Below are positions 48,780-61,129 of a stretch of 64,000 bases of DNA, one piece after another. A program made the position numbers and the translations under genes. Under the pieces are notes generated by a model that was not told the DNA's origin, ran no database searches, and worked only from the letters and a program-made list of their open reading frames with translations. The stretch is taken from contig CM060912.1 in assembly GCA_030737875.1 (NCBI GenBank), positions 130,891,993 to 130,955,992 of the forward strand, written 5' to 3'. The stretch is from Allium sativum. Taxonomy: Eukaryota > Streptophyta > Magnoliopsida > Asparagales > Amaryllidaceae. Position 1 is the first letter of the stretch; the number at the start of each line of letters is the position of its first letter.

Positions 48780-50650
48780 TTGAAAATAAAATAATTATAA
48801 ATGGAATATTTATAAATAAGAGATATTTATAAATTTGATTATTTATAAATAAGGAATATTTATAAATAAGGGATATTTAGAAAGGAAATAATTTTAAAAC
48901 ATTTTCTTTTTGAATGGAAAGACCTGTGTGGCGGGTTTGGGGATTTTCCCGATGCTCCCGGTACAAAGGAGGTTATGGTGAATTTTCCCGGGAATATAAG
49001 GAGGTAGAATATTTTTTTCAGAAATCAAATAAAAAGAGAAAAGTTTGTAAATAATTTACAAATCAAAATGAAATAGAAATGTTTGTATTCCCTTTACAAA
49101 TGAAATTGAAAAGGAGATATATTTGAAATCAAATATAATGGAATATATTTGAAATCAAATATAAAGGAATATATTTGAAATCAAATATAAAGGGATTTAT
49201 TTGTTAATCAAATATAAAAGGAATTTATTTGTTAATCAAATATAGAAGGAATTTATTTGTTAATCAAATATAAAGGAAATATATTTGAAAGCAAATATAA
49301 AGGAAGATATTGGTAAAACACAAATAAAGATATTATAAAGAATTTATTTATTTAGGAAATAAATAAAAGTAAAAAGGTTTATTTATTTAGGAAATAAATA
49401 AAGATTAAAGAAGATATTTATTTGTTAAATAAATAGGGTTAAAAGGAGATATTTATTCGGTAAATAAATAAGATATTATAAAGGGATTATTTATTTAGGA
49501 ATTAAATAGAGATGAAAAGGAAAAAAACGTTATATAAAGGAAACCGTTAAAAAAGGGAAATCATTTTTAAAGTGAAGAACCGTTACAAAAAAAGTAAATC
49601 TTTAAAAATGAATAAACGTTGTTAAAAGGAAATCTTTATAAAGCGAATAAAGTTAGTCAATCGAATATGGTATTCGAAAGGAGTTAAATCGAATATAAGT
49701 TATTCGAAGGGAGTTAATCGAATATGGTATTCGAAAGTTTAGTCAAATCGAATATGGTATTCGAAAGTTAGTAAATCGAATATGTTATTCGAAAGGGGTT
49801 AGTCGAGTCGAGTTAGTTGAAGAGAAGTTAATCGAATAATTGTTATTCGAATAAGAGTTAAACCAGTTAGGGTTGACCAGTTAGAGCTAAACCAGTTAGG
49901 GTTAAATCAGTTAGAGTTAAACAGTATAGAGTTAAACCAGTTAGAGTTAAACCAGTTAGAGTTAACCAATTAGAGTTAACCAGTTAGAGTTAATCAGTTA
50001 GGGTTGACCAGTCAGAGTAGATCTGTTAGAGTTAGCCAGTTAGAGTTAGAGTTAAACAAATAGAGTAATTAAATAGGGTTAAATCGAATTAGAGTTAATC
50101 GATTTGAGTTAATCGATTAGAGTTAGTCGAAAAGGAATTATCGAATTTAGTTTATACAAAAGGGAAGATTATCGAATATAGTTTATTCAAAGGAGTTATC
50201 GATTATTAGTTAATCGAAGGAATTATCGATTATTAGTTAATCGAAGGAATTATCGATTATTAGTTAATCGAAGGAATTATTGATTTTTAGTTTAATCGAA
50301 GTGAGTTATCGAATATAGTTTAATCGAAGTGAATTATCGATTATTAGTTAATCGAAGGAATTATCGATTTTTAGTTTAATCAAAGGGGTTATCGAATATA
50401 GTTTAATCGAAGGAGTTATCGAATTTAGTTATTCGATGGGGTTAATCGATATTAGTTAAATCAAATGAGTAAATCGAATATAGTTTATTCGAATAGAATT
50501 AAAGGGAGTTATCGAATATTAGTTATCCGAATCGAGTTAAAATGAGTTGATCAAATTTAGTTTATCCAAATAGAATTAAAAGAGTAAATCGATTAGAGTT
50601 AAACAAATAGAGTTTAAAGGATTTTCGAATATAGTTTATTCGAAAGGAGT
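48780..50650 (+). repeat. Array of short palindromic units, E3 3' LTR
   Basis: The uninterrupted version of the array split at 14370-15429 and 42133-43010. It has fewer units in some blocks, so the array changes length between sister LTRs. Confidence 0.85.
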
Positions 50651-52526
50651 TACGTAAGGAAGTGTTAAGGAGTTAAAAGGTGAACTCACCCTATTTCGAG
50701 ATTCGAAATGTTGTTCAGTTAAGGTCTGAGAGGTAGTTACACCCCAACTTGATTGACTTCGTTTTTAATTTAGAAATGGTTAAGGTTCGAAAGTGAAAGT
50801 GGTTAAGTGTATTTAGTAAATAAGTATAGTGGTTTGATTTGTCGTCGCGATGTTGATTTAAACATATGTTTAAATCCAAGTAAAGAAGATTTGGAAATGT
50901 TTTCCAAATAGAATCAGAAACGTAATCAAAATATTGAAATTGGAAATATGAATAAGAAATGGAAATGTTTTCCAGTGTTAACGTATATTTTCTAAATATA
51001 GAAAATAAGGAAAATATGAATATATATATAGATATATATATGATTGATGATTGATTGATAGAATTTCCATATGGAAATGATATCGTTGTTTGCACACGTG
51101 ATTTTCTTTGATAGTTAAATCACAGACTATCAAAGTTTTGACCATTTTAACATTGTTAATATGGAGAGACCGGTTGGATTATTATCCAAAGAACCACTCT
51201 GTATTGGCATAAGCGTTGCGAACCATATATGCCAAAGAAAATTTAAGACGGAGTAAAGTGCAAGGGATATTGTATAAGTCTTAGATAACAGTGCCTAAGA
51301 TGGATGTACTGAATAGTGCCTTCGGTTCATCCTGTTCCTGTATGGCTAGTATGGATGGATGTCTGACAGAGTATTTCCAGACGATCACGTATATTGATTT
51401 CTCCAACCGTACCAAGAGTGGAAGCGAAGAAGGAAACTTCTTTTAGCTAACACATAATGTATTGTTGAGGGCGTCAATCGGTGATTGGATAGATTTGATG
51501 ATGTGGCATTCAAAGTGAATCTGATGTGATGATAAAGCGTAGCTTCTAGCCTCATCAACCGGTAAATGACAGAAATCGGGCAGGCAGCATGGCTAAGTCG
51601 GTCGCACCGAAGTAGGGTGTATAATCACCTATCTGGAGAATATTCATTTGCTTCTTTAATCTATCAATGCTGTCTCATATATATACGGAAAACGGTTGTT
51701 GATCCCAACCGTTGGTGATATACATTCGATACACTCAAGCAAAATGAGTGGTCGGTCATGTGTGGCTGAGTTGCAAGATGTTCTTGTTGAACTCCAGTGT
51801 ATCGTTCCTAGAGTACACTGATCGGAAGGTGGTTCCATACCTTGTCATAGTTGGAAACCCATTACCCAGTACGTGTTTGCGGTTTTGATTGTATACTATA
51901 TATGTAGAAACGTGAGATGAAAACGTTTCTGCTAGATGATTATTATATTGTGGTTGTTAGACATTATTGTAATATCAAAAGGTTTTGATATAAAGATATT
52001 TTGGATTCTCATTAGGGAAAAACCCGTTCCGTTCTGCGGCTTGGTCTTATGAGATATCGTTTACTTCTTCATATACCTGTTTAAATTGTTTTACTCACAC
52101 CAGTCCCATGACTGACCCGGAGTTTATTTTGTTGTTTTCCCTAAACTCTTGTGTTCCCAATTTTGTACGGGCAGTCAAGTAGTCAGAAATTTACAGATAT
52201 ACTTGGAGAGCTTGGATCAGGAGGCTTCAAGATCATATAGCTATAGTTTATTTCCGCTGTGTTGTAAGTGTCGTACTCTGATAAGTGCTATTGTATACAT
52301 AACTGTTATATTTCAAAGTTATGTTATCTATTATATGTTATTCGTTCTGCTGTGAGGTTCGTGTTACTCTGATGTTGTGTTCTTCTTCTTCTTCTATTCT
52401 AAGTTTCTGTCTCATCTATTCTCACCCTCTAATTTCTTTCATTAACTACCGGGATTTTTCGATGTTTGGTTTTCGACATCGAGTTTATGTCGATAACCAA
52501 AGTCACTCAAAATCCGGGTCGTTACA

Positions 52527-55500
52527 GTATATCACCAACGGTTGGGCTCAACCACTATTTCCCGAAAAGGGACAGCATCGAATTAGATTAAAGAAGCAAA
52601 AGGAATTTCTCTAGATAAGTGATTATACACCCTAATGGGAGCGACCGACATAGCCATGCTGCCTGCCCGATTTTTTTCATTTCCCAGCTGATGAGGCTTG
52701 AGGTTTTATTCACTTTTTGAAACATCTGGTCACCATTCACTTTGAATGCCACATCGTCAGATCTGCCAGATATCACTAATTGACATCCACAAAAATACTC
52801 TAGTTATTTGGCTAGAGAAAACCATTTCTCCGCCATCGACTATTGAACGTTTGAAGAAATCAACGTACGTAATTCATTTAGGAATACTCTGTCAGACATC
52901 CGTCGATACAAGTCATCCAGGAACAGGATGAACCGAAGGTACCCTCCTACCACATCCAAGGAATCACCCTACAGATTAGTAGCGAGTGGTCCTTGCAATC
53001 CGTAGATTCTAACCACGACAGAACCACAGTACCTCTCTGGCTACAGACCAGAGATTATTAGCAGTTCTTCCGTTTATGAAATTCTATGGTCTTCAATGCT
53101 CCATCTCGATCATCTTCTGGTATCTTCAAGTATTTGTTGGTCGGAATGGTTTTCAAATATAAATTCGATCCCGGTCTTTCCGTACCAACAATCGTATTGG
53201 ACAAATTTGATAGTCGGTGATTTAACTATCAAAATAAACAGTGATTCTATTATGATAATCCAGTGAGTTCACTAGTTTAGTATTCAGCACCACTTGGCCT
53301 TTTAAATTAAACAAATGTACATTTAAAACTCTTATATATTTCAATCTTATAAATATATTTTCACTTCTTATTTATCATAAGATTCCCCTTTAAACCAGTT
53401 CAATTTACTACTTAAGAAAGTTCTATACATTTCCAGATTTCTATTTCACTTTCAAAAACATTATCCACATTATTGTTAAATATTGGGAAATCAAATCAAC
53501 TTATTTATATACCTAAAACAAAGTTATGACATGTCTTTAATTCATTTACTTGAAAATGGTAATTCCTGCTTATTCTTATAGAACAAACTCATCTTTACAT
53601 TTCCTTTTTAAATCTCGACAATATCGTTATAATTTACGCAATCCCCTTTTTAATTCTCTTTACTTTGGAAATCCTTATTATACATATATTCCAAATCTTT
53701 CCCAAAATGTTGCGTTATTATTTCTCAAATGAAATAATAAATTTGGCTAACTCCCTTTACTATTACAACTAATATCATCCTAAGATAATCCTGAACTTGT
53801 TCAAGTTGGGGTATTTTAAACTACCTCTCAGACCTTGATCAACAACATTCATAGCTTAAGATAAATACCAGCTGTACTCCAAAAACCAATCTTTCATTTA
53901 GATATCCACACCACTTCCATTTAACCATTATATTCAAATACAGTTTCATAAACCCCTTTTTACTTCCCCTCTTTAACCAAACCCATTTTATAATTCGGAT
54001 TTTTGTTTACAAAATCCCATGACCCATTTCTTTTATGGAATTCACTTTTCCAACTCATTTTCAAAACCTTTTGACTATTTCCTGCATGAAATTCCCATTT
54101 CAATCTTCCCTTTCACTTAGTCCCATTATTACGTAACGTTAATGTAAAATTAACATTTTAACACTTTAAACTTCATTTATCTAACTCTGGATTTATACAC
54201 ACCATTTTATCCCAATCTCCTTTGACTTACACATATAATCAAGTAACATATATTTCAAGCTATTGTATTCGCTTGAAATTCCTTTTATAACTTCGTTATA
54301 AAAACTTGGTTTTTAAATATAAAACCCGTACATAAACTCCTTCCAGCATCCGCTAGATTTGGTTTCAACTCCAGTTACCTTTTAAATGAATTCCCATTTA
54401 AAAAGTATTTTTTTTTCTAAATTATTATTAATTAAAATAATAATTTACATCGATCATTAATTTCTGTAAAAATAATTAATTCTTAATTAACTAAAATTAA
54501 TAGTAAATCCCTTTTCAAATATCTTCTTAAAATTTAACAAATATTCTTTAAATTATTTAATTGGATTAATCCAAACAAACTAATTATTAATTTATTTCAG
54601 TTAACAATGGTCAATTTAGTCAACTCTAAACACGGTTATCTCGTCAAAGATTCCAATTAGTTCTCTTCTTTTAAATTAATTAATAATGTAATTAATTTAA
54701 ATAATTCCATTTAAATATTTCTAAATAAAACAATATCCAAATTTAACTGTTAGGTTAAATTCTAATCACTTGTTTATCATTCTGATTAACGTTGGAATTT
54801 CTTTATAAAATCAACTAATATTATAATTCTAAATTAAATAATAAATAAAAAATATTTATTTTCCTTTTAAAACTTTTAATTCAAATTAATATATGTATTT
54901 AAAAATCTATCTCCAGTTATAAAATAAAGTTTTATAACTTCAGTTCTATCGATCCACCGAACGATAAATCAATATAAACAAAACAATTAATTTTATTGGC
55001 CATATGTTGCCCAATTCTCAACCAATACTGCCCATTGGTTTAAACCAAACAATTATTGAATTTTCAATCAACTATCCATAACCAAATCCCAATCAGGACA
55101 GTTTATATATGATAATATGAAGATAAAGAATATATTTGAGGAATCCCGTTGGATCCCTCCAACCTGTTCTTCCCTACATTCAAATGGTTATCTCAAATCA
55201 GATCAATCAATTCCATTAACTGTTAATTTCTATAACAACAAATAACGACTATATAATATCAACCAATCAGCAAAACAATTCAGATAATTCAAACAATAAA
55301 CACGTTTATTTTACAAACGTGACCAATAAGGTAAATTACCTCTATTGGATCCAATCCTTAAAATAACGATTTGGTATTTCACTGAAATTAAACACAGTTT
55401 AATTTCATTGACTAAATCAACAAATGAGTATAAAATTAGCAATTAGGCAACCATCAGAAGTAGAGCACACAAAATAAAACCCAATTTATATAAAATATAA

Positions 55501-57757
55501 ATGGGAAGAACTGAGTGATTTTAACTCACTGAATTTCATTTGTCGATACGGTTCACCGTTAAATTAAACCGCGTTTAATTTAACCATAATTTCCACCTGC
55601 CTCTAGTTCTACTCAAATTAGTTCCAGACTATGGAGTTCATTTCCATGATCCCAGCATAACTTGTTTGGTCCAGTTTTAATAATATAGGCATAAGTTATG
55701 AATAATTTTATTATACGATTTTAATTAATATAATTAGCCCTTTAATGAAATTTTAATTAAACTCAATTACTTTTAGTCAACTACAACAGGATCGATCTGT
55801 TTGTTCTCTTCACACTTCCTTTCTGTCTTCACATTCCCTTCCTTTCAGAATGTTGCTATCGATTCAGTTGAGCACCTGGTAATGGATCATAATTAAATCC
55901 TTAATTATTCACTAATATTAATAACTAATCAAGTTTTAATTGCTTTAATTTGAATACTGGCCGATTTAAACCTTTTGTTTTTCTTTGTTGTTGTTCGAAA
56001 AGCCCTGAACCACTTTCTGCAAATGTTTAAACCTGCTACCCCCATGTTCACGTATTATCAACAATCCCAACCACTTTGTTCACTAAGTATGATTTACGCC
56101 CTTCAGTCGTCTTCACGCTTTACTCCAGAATTCTCCCTCACGTTCTTCATTCCATGTGCAATAGCACGGGTTCTCTTGTCGCGTTTCCATCATCATATTT
56201 CCTAAATGCAGCTCAACATTTAAGTATATAGTAGTTTTCCTTAATTATAAATTAGCTTAATACTAATTATTTTTGGATTGGAGAAAATCAGGACTGATTC
56301 CATTTCTTTGGTTCGAAACATCACGTACTGCTCCATCTCACCGCCAATGCCATGAACAAAGGATCCTCTGAGCCTCCTCTACGATCACCAGTCAGTGCGC
56401 CCAATCCCCACTAATGTTTGCCTGATGCCCCATCTCCTCTTGTCATCCCGTTCGCTTGTAAATGGACTCCAAGCGCAGGTGCTTCCATAGCCAATTCAGG
56501 CCACTACGTTGAAGGAGATCTGATCGTCAGCGCTCATTATTTAGTTCTTGTCGAGATCAACAAAACACTGTTAAAAGGTTAATGAATTAGTAAGTGGATT
56601 TTCGAAATTTGGAGGATAAATTGTAGGATGGTTCTGACCATTGAACGTGTCATGGCGGCTCCCTTGTTTAGTTGACTACAAGAACACTTTTGACCCCAGA
56701 ATCCTAGGGTTTGAAGAGTATTTATAAGGTGCCAACTGAATTAAATAATATATAACGAAACTTCAGCATGAACTAATTGATAAAAACTACAACGAACGAT
56801 TTCTATTTTCTGATAAAAAGCTAATCATAGTATAAAAAATATTCCGGACCCAATGGGACAGGTTTCGTCGAATTCCGACATCTTTTGAAAAAAATTCCTT
56901 TATAAAACCAGCGATAAACACACGTTTAAATTTTCCACGATCACTAATTAAATCTAACAAGTTAAAACTTTAAAATCCTACAATAATTAATTAATACGAA
57001 GCTAACGATACTAGTTTTGTCGCATTCCAATACTATTTTCTTGTTAGGCTATTTTTATATGCACCGCAATGCCATTTTGGGCATCAACTTACCCGGTCTT
57101 CAAAAATAACAAATTATATAGCTATCTTGACTCTAATCGGCGATATAAACTCAATGGAACTGGTTTCGTGGCTTAATTCGATCATCTTCTCAAGTTACAC
57201 TCAAATATCCATTTATTAAATTAATTTAATTACGCGCTATAGAAAATAACTAGGCGTTTACGGCTATTGTGGCCACATATGACATCGGTTTGCCATGCCA
57301 TTTAACACCTTGCAATAGTTTAACGTTATGGTTCCAATGAAACTACTTTCATCGAAAGCAGAGACCATTTGAAAAATGGCTATTTTAAAGGCCTATATTT
57401 AAATAACAATTTCCACTGCGATTATTTCAAATTTTGATTTGGCCATAACTTTTAATTTAAAATACGAAATCTGGATTTTTCTCTTTCATTTGAAAATTAT
57501 TATCAATAGGCTTCCAACATTTCTTGTTTCATAGAAATCCGACTTATATCGGATCCTGTATATTCAGTTGAAGTTCAAAACTCCATATTACAAACTACAG
57601 CGCCATTTCAAGCTCGATTTGTAATTATATCTATATAATGTTCAAACTTCGTTTTTAATAACGAATTCAATATTAAAATACATTAATATTCCGAATATAA
57701 TATTTAAAATAATAAATTAAATTAAATATTTGACTGTCAAAAATATGGGTCGTTACA
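52527..57757 (-). repeat. E2 5' LTR, right part
   Basis: Begins with the GTATA duplication and continues the E2 LTR to the terminal GGGTCGTTACA at 57757. The first 100 bp match the E3 LTR near 51660-51720 in inverse orientation. It contains the TGAGTG hairpin at 55512-55528 and a GAGGAATCC-type stem-loop at 55138-55159. A minus-strand TATA box is at 56719-56726. No genes seen; 54400-54950 is very A/T-rich. Confidence 0.88.
56719..56726 (-). promoter_or_regulatory. Predicted TATA box, E2 5' LTR
   Basis: TATAAATA on the minus strand in the context CCTTATAAATACTC, followed downstream by AAACCCTAGGAT, a common plant leader motif. Confidence 0.6.
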
Positions 57758-59235
57758 ATTTTCCTCCACCTTAGGAGTGTAGGATAGCAACTAGCTAACT
57801 ATTCTTGGGTAGCTCCAGAGCTTTGCTTATTACTTCACTTTTTGTTGTATTTTCATCTTTTGTCAGTATCTTTGCTTTGAGTCTTTTGAGAGGAAAATTT
57901 GATATTTTATATGCTTTGATAATATCTAATATCTTGAGGTAGTGATATTTGGTTATGCCATAGTTAGATTTTTTTTTTGAAATAGTGATTTATTGAGTTT
58001 CTCTGTAAATTATTTCTTCCATTATGGTTTTATTTATTTTATTATATGTTGACATCTTAGTCTTATTTTGTCTTATTTACACCCGACTACCCGCATACCT
58101 TAATATGACCATGACTAGGTTATGTCGGGGGAGGGAGGAGGGGGTTGTTGGGGGGGGGGGGGTTGTCACCTTGACTAAAACATATAACTATATCTTTATT
58201 ACTATATCACCATAAAAACATTCAAATTGGGCATATATAAATGAAATAAGGTATCGAGTATTTACGTTCAAGACTATTTATGCAATTCAGATATATCTAA
58301 CTCCATGACTTTCAATTGAGAGAAGGATGCCAAATTGAAATATCTTTGCATCTATGTCACGAAAAATTACGTCCCCTATCCCATGCCAAATTACCTAATT
58401 CCACTTGATCCCTAAATTAAGGCCTACCACAAACTTCAAATCAAGGAATAGATGAGCAGAATCTATGGGTTAAAAATGAATATACCATTGGATAAAAGGC
58501 ATTGAGCAAACAAATCAACTTTTTGGTTTTGGTATTTAGCTATAAAAGTTTGATTCGTAAGGTATTCCTTAATTTATGTGAAATTCGCGAAACCTTTTTT
58601 TTTTCTTATTATTAAAATATTTTTTCATTTTTTTCATTTTTCAAAAACTAATTACAAATGGACAAATTTTCAAAATAGGCTTGTTTTCAAAATTAATAGC
58701 AAGTTTAAGCTAGTTTTAAAACTATTTGTAGAAATAGGATTATTTTGGCCACCTCAGCGCTGAGGTGGCCAATGTTTAAAAAAACACGCGGAAGCACATG
58801 TGAAGTGCGCCCTTTGTAAAAATATAAGGACCCACTTACTAAGTGCGTACTTTTCTAAATTCATGGGCACACTTATCAAGTGCACCCATGATATTTTAAA
58901 CAGGCACATTTGTAAGGTGTGCCTGTTATAATCTGCTGCTACACACAAGCTTGTTTTTTATGGGATTTTTGAGAATGGAATTAAAAATTATTTTGAAAAT
59001 GGGTTAACTATGGAGCAACGTGATTGGTTTTAGCTGATTCATCTTCCCGAAAATACTTTCATGCCTGTTTTGATTCAAGAACACCTGTTACTGCAGTAGG
59101 ATCAAAGTCGTATTTCTACAAATTAGTGGCTTCAAAATCTAGTCTGGTTTTAAAACTATTTACATTTGTAGTTCTGTTCTGAACAACTCGACGTTGAATT
59201 GATTAAAATGTACTGTCGTAATTTATGTAATAAAT
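57758..59235. other. Unassigned flank of the nested stack
   Basis: About 1.5 kb with no gene, LTR terminus or recognisable domain. It holds a 13-base G run (58150-58162) and the hairpin cluster at 58747-58927. The segments before and after that cluster share a GTTTTAAAACTATTT motif (58708 and 59149 areas), so it may be an old transposon. It is the only candidate for original host DNA in the window. Confidence 0.4.
58747..58927. repeat. Cluster of short hairpins
   Basis: It starts with a perfect 24-bp palindrome (58747-58770; half GGCCACCTCAGC). Four related imperfect inverted repeats follow about every 45 bp, each with an AAGTGC- or AAGGTG-type arm. The clearest are 58862-58890 (CATGGG arms around CACTTATCAAGTG) and 58899-58927 (AACAGGCACA paired with TGTGCCTGTT, a perfect 10-bp stem). 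Confidence 0.7.
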
Positions 59236-59840
59236 TGTGATGACCGCCCACCACCCCAGCACTAAACAAGAGGAATGATGCGCTGAAAGACGTGTCAGGC
59301 AGCTTTGGACGATCACCATAAGTAAACAACATCGAAACATGTCGTAAAACTCTCAGTGCATGGAAAAAATATAATAGAACATATACAACAAGTACAAATA
59401 GTGGAGCATCATATAACAAATTTTTGAAAACTTTCACAACATCCTGAAAGGTTATCCATACATCATAGGAATATCAAAGTATGTACATGAAGCCTCACTA
59501 CAACACTCAGAGAGCAACTCAAACAGTAGAAACAGAAATACTAGGTAGTAAGTAAGATAATATGCCAGCCTCCTGCTCGCCTCTGAATTGCAACATGGTC
59601 CTCACTAAGCTATCACATTCACTTGCCACCTAGTCTGCCAATCCACAACTGGATGAACAGTCCAAGGTAATAAGAGGGAAACATAAAACTATGAGTCATA
59701 CAACAGTCTTAGAGAGCGATAAAATAGCTATCAAACAAAATCAATAAGCATATAAGAATGGGTAAATAAACGAACTAATCTACCCACAACACCAGAGAGG
59801 AACTCAACCTTATCTTCCTCGCATCGCACTACACCATAAT
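59236..59840 (-). repeat. Probable LTR fragment of another retroelement
   Basis: Starts TGTGATGACCGCCC, resembling a Ty3/gypsy LTR terminus of the TGTAATGACC type. The style of the following sequence is similar to the first 600 bp of the E1 LTR. It ends at the next LTR start at 59841. No primer site adjoins it. A short frame at 59156-59437 (minus) has no recognisable domain. Confidence 0.35.
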
Positions 59841-61129
59841 TGTAACACCCAGCATCCATTATTGTCATTCACAAAGGGAATGCATTAACTTTCATGGAGT
59901 ATAACTGGTGTATAGAACGGAATATAACAACACAGATACATATATTGGTACTTGAAAATTTCAAAACAACTAGTTGCAGTGGAGAAATAGTTTGATTACA
60001 ACATCATAAACCAACAATAAAATTAAGTACACTTAAGATCCATCTTGACAAATTGTTTTCTGAGTACATAAAGTAAAAAGGATAACCCTAACATAAGTAG
60101 CTATAAAAGAGATAAGCTGAACTTTACTTTCAGCAATCCAAGCACTTCCAAAATAGAGAGAAACAGATCCAAATCAAGCTCCACTAGCACTGGTCCCACC
60201 CCGAGAACCTGGGGGAGAAAGGAAGAAAAGAGATGAAAACAAGGAGGTCAGACATAAAGTCTGGCGAGTACAATAAATTTAACAATATAATTATTAAAGT
60301 AATTAGGATAAGGCATAAACTGGTAAAACAAGGAATGACTGTAAAGCAAATGGGCAAGACAAAACAAACAAGAGGAATATGCTGGCATTAATTGCGCTCC
60401 TAATCATTATAGGATAAGTACTATACTGCTCCAATACTAGTCACCCTAAAAGTTGATCCCGCCCACTGAACAAAATAATAATAATGGTAGTTTCGTGTAC
60501 CCCTAGTTGTCTTCATAGGTGCCGCCTGCTCCTATCTCCACTTGTTGTAACCACTACCCTCCCCAACGTTTATTCATAATATGGTAGTTGTACTCCGAGC
60601 TAGCTTCATAGGTGCCGCCAGCTCCTATCTCCACTAGTCGTACCCACTACCTTCCCCATTCGATCGGATCCATAACTCGTAGATACCCGTGCTGGTCCCA
60701 TAGTAGGGTGTATCACTCCCTAAAGTAGCAACCCGATATGACTGAAATGCACAGCTTATACATACACAATGCAACAATGTCTTACCTATCAACCCGGGCC
60801 CATGCACGCACATGACCCCGTTGGACTTGCATTGCCACCGCTAACCCGTTTTGACCTCATACAATCAAATCCAGTAAGCGTGTCCTGTCCTCGACCTAGA
60901 TCGAGCTCACTTGGATACTAAATGGGTTACTGGTTGAAAAGGGTCCCCACACTTGACACAAGCTTTCCACCTATGCTTGATCCCCACTAGGATTTCCCAC
61001 TTAATCCCCTCTTATTCATGTCTTCTTACATGTTTAAACTTAGTTAAGTGTTTATAATTATATCTCACATGTCACCCATGTTTCTCACTTATCAAATCAA
61101 CATGTATTATTGATCAAGCTTGTCTTAAC

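Larger units (their letters stand above)
11980..52526 (+). mobile_element. E3: non-autonomous large-LTR element (interrupted by E4)
   Basis: Plus-strand element flanked by GTATA (11975-11979 and 52527-52531), which fixes both ends. The 5' LTR is 11980-15429 plus 42128-44880, the interior 44881-46395 and the 3' LTR 46396-52526. LTR termini are TGTAATGGCCC or TGTAATGACCC and CGTTACA. It has no gag or pol. Without E4 it would be about 13.8 kb, of which nearly 90 percent is LTR. Confidence 0.93.
46396..52526 (+). repeat. E3 3' LTR, uninterrupted (6131 bp)
   Basis: The complete reference copy of the E3 LTR. It has TATAAATA at 47488-47495, an AGTGAGT hairpin at 48343-48359, a GAGGAATCC stem-loop at 48603-48624, the conserved box at 48957-48990 and palindromic arrays at about 48780-50650. 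It differs from the 5' LTR by scattered substitutions and indels, clearly more than between the E5 LTRs. Confidence 0.95.
9743..57757 (-). mobile_element. E2: outermost non-autonomous large-LTR element (interrupted)
   Basis: Minus-strand LTR element made of 9743-9925 (3' LTR end), 9926-11123 (interior), 11124-11979 and 52527-57757 (5' LTR). The gap is E3 and its nested cargo; E1 interrupts the 3' LTR. The two LTR ends (9743-9925 and about 57580-57757) align closely and both end in GGGTCGTTACA. The interior has a primer-binding site and a polypurine tract but no coding capacity, so E2 is a LARD-like element. Parts of its LTR match the E3 LTR in inverse orientation, so the two are one family. 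The right flank starts ATTTT at 57758; the left target duplication lies outside the window. Confidence 0.85.

Noticed and set aside
52149..52614. Short plus-strand frames at the end of the E3 3' LTR and across its right junction
   Set aside because: They cross an LTR end into E2 sequence and have no domain; chance frames.
59156..59437. 93-residue minus-strand frame with a hydrophobic stretch
   Set aside because: Starts in a probable LTR terminus and crosses it; no homology recognised and no gene-like context.
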